From contig NZ_QYUK01000011.1 of the NCBI RefSeq assembly GCF_003590945.1, forward strand, positions 3,132,909 to 3,196,908: DNA of 64,000 bases, written 5' to 3'. A program made the translations under genes and the position numbers. The notes beneath the pieces were generated by a model. It searched no databases. It saw nothing but the letters and a program-made list of their open reading frames with translations, and was not told where the DNA came from. Positions 62,408 to 64,000 of the stretch are shown here, in pieces (position 1 is the first letter of the stretch; each line of letters starts with the position of its first letter). Source of the stretch: Oleomonas cavernae (lineage in GTDB: Bacteria > Pseudomonadota > Alphaproteobacteria > Zavarziniales > Zavarziniaceae).

Positions 62408-64000
62408 TCAGAATTGCATCGTGAGTGAGAATTCGACGACGTCCGAGGCATCATAGATGCCCAACAGCCCCTGTTCGGTTTTGCCCTCGTAATGGATAAG
62501 TTCGAGGCGCGGCCGGACATGGTCGCCGAAGTAGTTGAAGTCGACACGCTGACGGTAGGCAAAGCCCTCGTTCTGGAAGTCGTAGGCCGCCAGACCTTCG
62601 AGATAGAGCCGGCCATCGTCCAGCGCCTTCCACCACAGGAAGGTGGCGTAGGTCTGTACCGGATGGACCTTGGAACCGAAGGCCGCATAAGGCGACTGGA
62701 ACATCAGGTCCTTGGAGTCTTCGGTGATGATGTTGAAGAGCTGGAACGAGGTGAAGATGGAACTCTCCTGGTTCTTCCAGAAGGGCAGCCACAGGAAGTA
62801 GTCGAAACCGGCCATGATCGAGATCTGATCGCGGAAGGTCACGCTCTCATCGACCGAGGAAATGAGCGCCGGCGTGCCATAGGCATCCGTGCCCACGTTG
62901 GTCTTCACCCGGTAGCGATTGAACGGCTTGTCGAACTCGTAGGAGGCTTCCACGCGGAACACCGGGGCCACGTCCTTGGGCCCGAAGCCGAGTTCCACCA
63001 TGTCGCGGGTGAAGGTCGCCCCGATCAGCTTCTTGCGGTACTTGTAGTCGAGATCGAAGTTGGAGGTCACCGAGCACATGGGTGGCAGGATGCCGGTGGC
63101 GCAGCCGTAGAGGTTGATCGGATAATTGCCGAGCAACTGGCCAAGCGAGCCGAGCAGCCCGCCGGTGGTCGTGCGCATGGCGTCGAGGTAGCCGATGCCT
63201 GGTGCATGCACCAGGGTCTCCAGCAGTTGCTGGCTGAGCGGCACCTTGAGCAGGGCCTTGTCCGCATCGTTGTTCGCGTTGCCGACGTAGAGGGTCGAAT
63301 CGCGCAGCTTCACGATCGGCAGTTCCTGCCAGCCGTAGTAGGCGTTCAGCGTCCCCTCGCCTTCCAGCGCCTGGAACTTGAAGCGGGCCGCCACGGTGGC
63401 GTCGGTGACCGAGAACTCGCGTGGCGTCACGTCATGCAAATGGGCGGCGAAGTAGGGGATGCCCTTGCCCGAGACCGGATCGATCAGATAGGGGAAGGGC
63501 AGGCCGTTCAGCCCGCCCGAGGTCGTGTCGCCGGGCGTCGGGTTGTTGATCACGAACTGGTCGTGATTGGTTTCAGGCATGAAGATGAGTTCAAGCCCCG
63601 GCTTTTCCAGGCCGATCCATTCGAAGGGCCTGGCAATGCCCAATTCGTCGAAATTGAGGTCGAGGGCCGCCATCCAGTTGGGAATGCGGATCTCGTCGCT
63701 GTCGCCCAGCGCCCCCTTCATGCGCAGGTCCTGGGCATGCAGCACGTCCATCAGGCGCAGGCCGTCCGACTGGCCCCAGCCGCGCACGAACTTGCCGATC
63801 TTGAAGGCGAAGCGGTTGTAGTCGTCGGTGATCTTGACCGCGAGCTCGCGGATCATCTCGTCTTCGAAATCGTCAAGATAGCGGTTCTGGTGATCTACCA
63901 TGTTGCCATAGGGATCGTCCCGCCCGCCGCCCCGGCGGTTCAGGTGATAGCCGTACTGGCTGGTCGCATCCTGGCTGTAAGGGTTCTGGATGCCACCTGC
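62408..64000 (-). CDS. DUF1302 family outer-membrane protein (partial)
   Basis: The frame runs from beyond the right edge (codons in frame to base 64000) to a stop at 62408, giving at least 530 residues without the N-terminus. DUF1302 features are FKIGKFVRGWGQSDGLRLMD, FMPETNHDQFVINNPTPGDT and the aromatic beta-strand pattern; the C-terminal residue is Phe, as in many outer-membrane barrels. Its partner DUF1329 follows 22 bp downstream. Gene order (DUF1302 then DUF1329) is the reverse of the pair at 3056-6704. Confidence 0.88.
   Translation of the reverse strand, partial: AGGIQNPYSQDATSQYGYHLNRRGGGRDDPYGNMVDHQNRYLDDFEDEMIRELAVKITDDYNRFAFKIGKFVRGWGQSDGLRLMDVLHAQDLRMKGALGDSDEIRIPNWMAALDLNFDELGIARPFEWIGLEKPGLELIFMPETNHDQFVINNPTPGDTTSGGLNGLPFPYLIDPVSGKGIPYFAAHLHDVTPREFSVTDATVAARFKFQALEGEGTLNAYYGWQELPIVKLRDSTLYVGNANNDADKALLKVPLSQQLLETLVHAPGIGYLDAMRTTTGGLLGSLGQLLGNYPINLYGCATGILPPMCSVTSNFDLDYKYRKKLIGATFTRDMVELGFGPKDVAPVFRVEASYEFDKPFNRYRVKTNVGTDAYGTPALISSVDESVTFRDQISIMAGFDYFLWLPFWKNQESSIFTSFQLFNIITEDSKDLMFQSPYAAFGSKVHPVQTYATFLWWKALDDGRLYLEGLAAYDFQNEGFAYRQRVDFNYFGDHVRPRLELIHYEGKTEQGLLGIYDASDVVEFSLTMQF

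Overview
The window is high-GC DNA whose gene styles (malate synthase G next to a GlcG-like gene, DUF1302/DUF1329 proteins, TacA/TacT, Dmp-type phenol hydroxylase) fit a metabolically versatile, hydrocarbon-degrading alphaproteobacterium of the Rhodospirillales/Zavarzinia type. The genus is an inference; there is no rRNA in the window. About twenty genes that are otherwise full length carry single-base frameshifts, nearly all repaired by adding one G or C to a short G/C run. I therefore read most of them as consensus errors of a draft assembly and describe those genes as whole.

Left part (1-11.2 kb): an AraC regulator, a cytochrome P450, a degenerate esterase, a DUF1329/DUF1302 pair on the minus strand, an MpaB-family oxygenase and a KshA-like Rieske oxygenase. 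Together these look like part of a steroid or terpenoid oxidation locus. From 11.2 to 26.5 kb lie housekeeping and accessory genes: glcG-glcB, thioesterase, lipoproteins, a KAP P-loop NTPase of lower GC, an endonuclease III-like glycosylase, two 2OG-Fe(II) oxygenases including AlkB, membrane proteins and a TacA/TacT toxin-antitoxin pair. From 26.4 to 33 kb is a mobile or defence-like stretch: an ISAs1-type insertion sequence, a HigB/HigA pair with a broken toxin, a ParB-methylase, DUF5681, a PD-(D/E)XK endonuclease and a divergent XRE regulator with inverted repeats between them.

Right part (33.3-64 kb) is an aromatic-hydrocarbon island. Two complete toluene-4-monooxygenase-type operons (tmoABCDE) point away from each other around a large LuxR/MalT-type (LAL) regulator, and each is followed by a co-directional XylR/DmpR-type sigma-54 activator. 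They are followed by a long minus-strand operon: dmpKLMNOP phenol hydroxylase, dmpQ, dmpB catechol 2,3-dioxygenase, dmpC, dmpE, dmpH, dmpI, a second reductase, a dmpD hydrolase and a DUF1329 gene. It starts at a near-perfect -24/-12 promoter. Upstream of it, and running off the right edge, is another DUF1302-DUF1329 pair.

The inferred pathway is: benzene/toluene-type ring to phenol or cresol (TMO), to catechol (phenol hydroxylase), to meta-cleavage by DmpB, then hydrolytic (DmpD) or oxidative (DmpC, DmpI, DmpH) branches to 2-oxopent-4-enoate, hydrated by DmpE. The final aldolase and acylating dehydrogenase (DmpG/DmpF) are not in the window. Neither TMO operon has its own reductase gene; the extra reductase in the meta operon could serve both. 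A strong hairpin sits directly behind the catalytic alpha-subunit gene in all three monooxygenase operons, the most unexpected shared feature I found.
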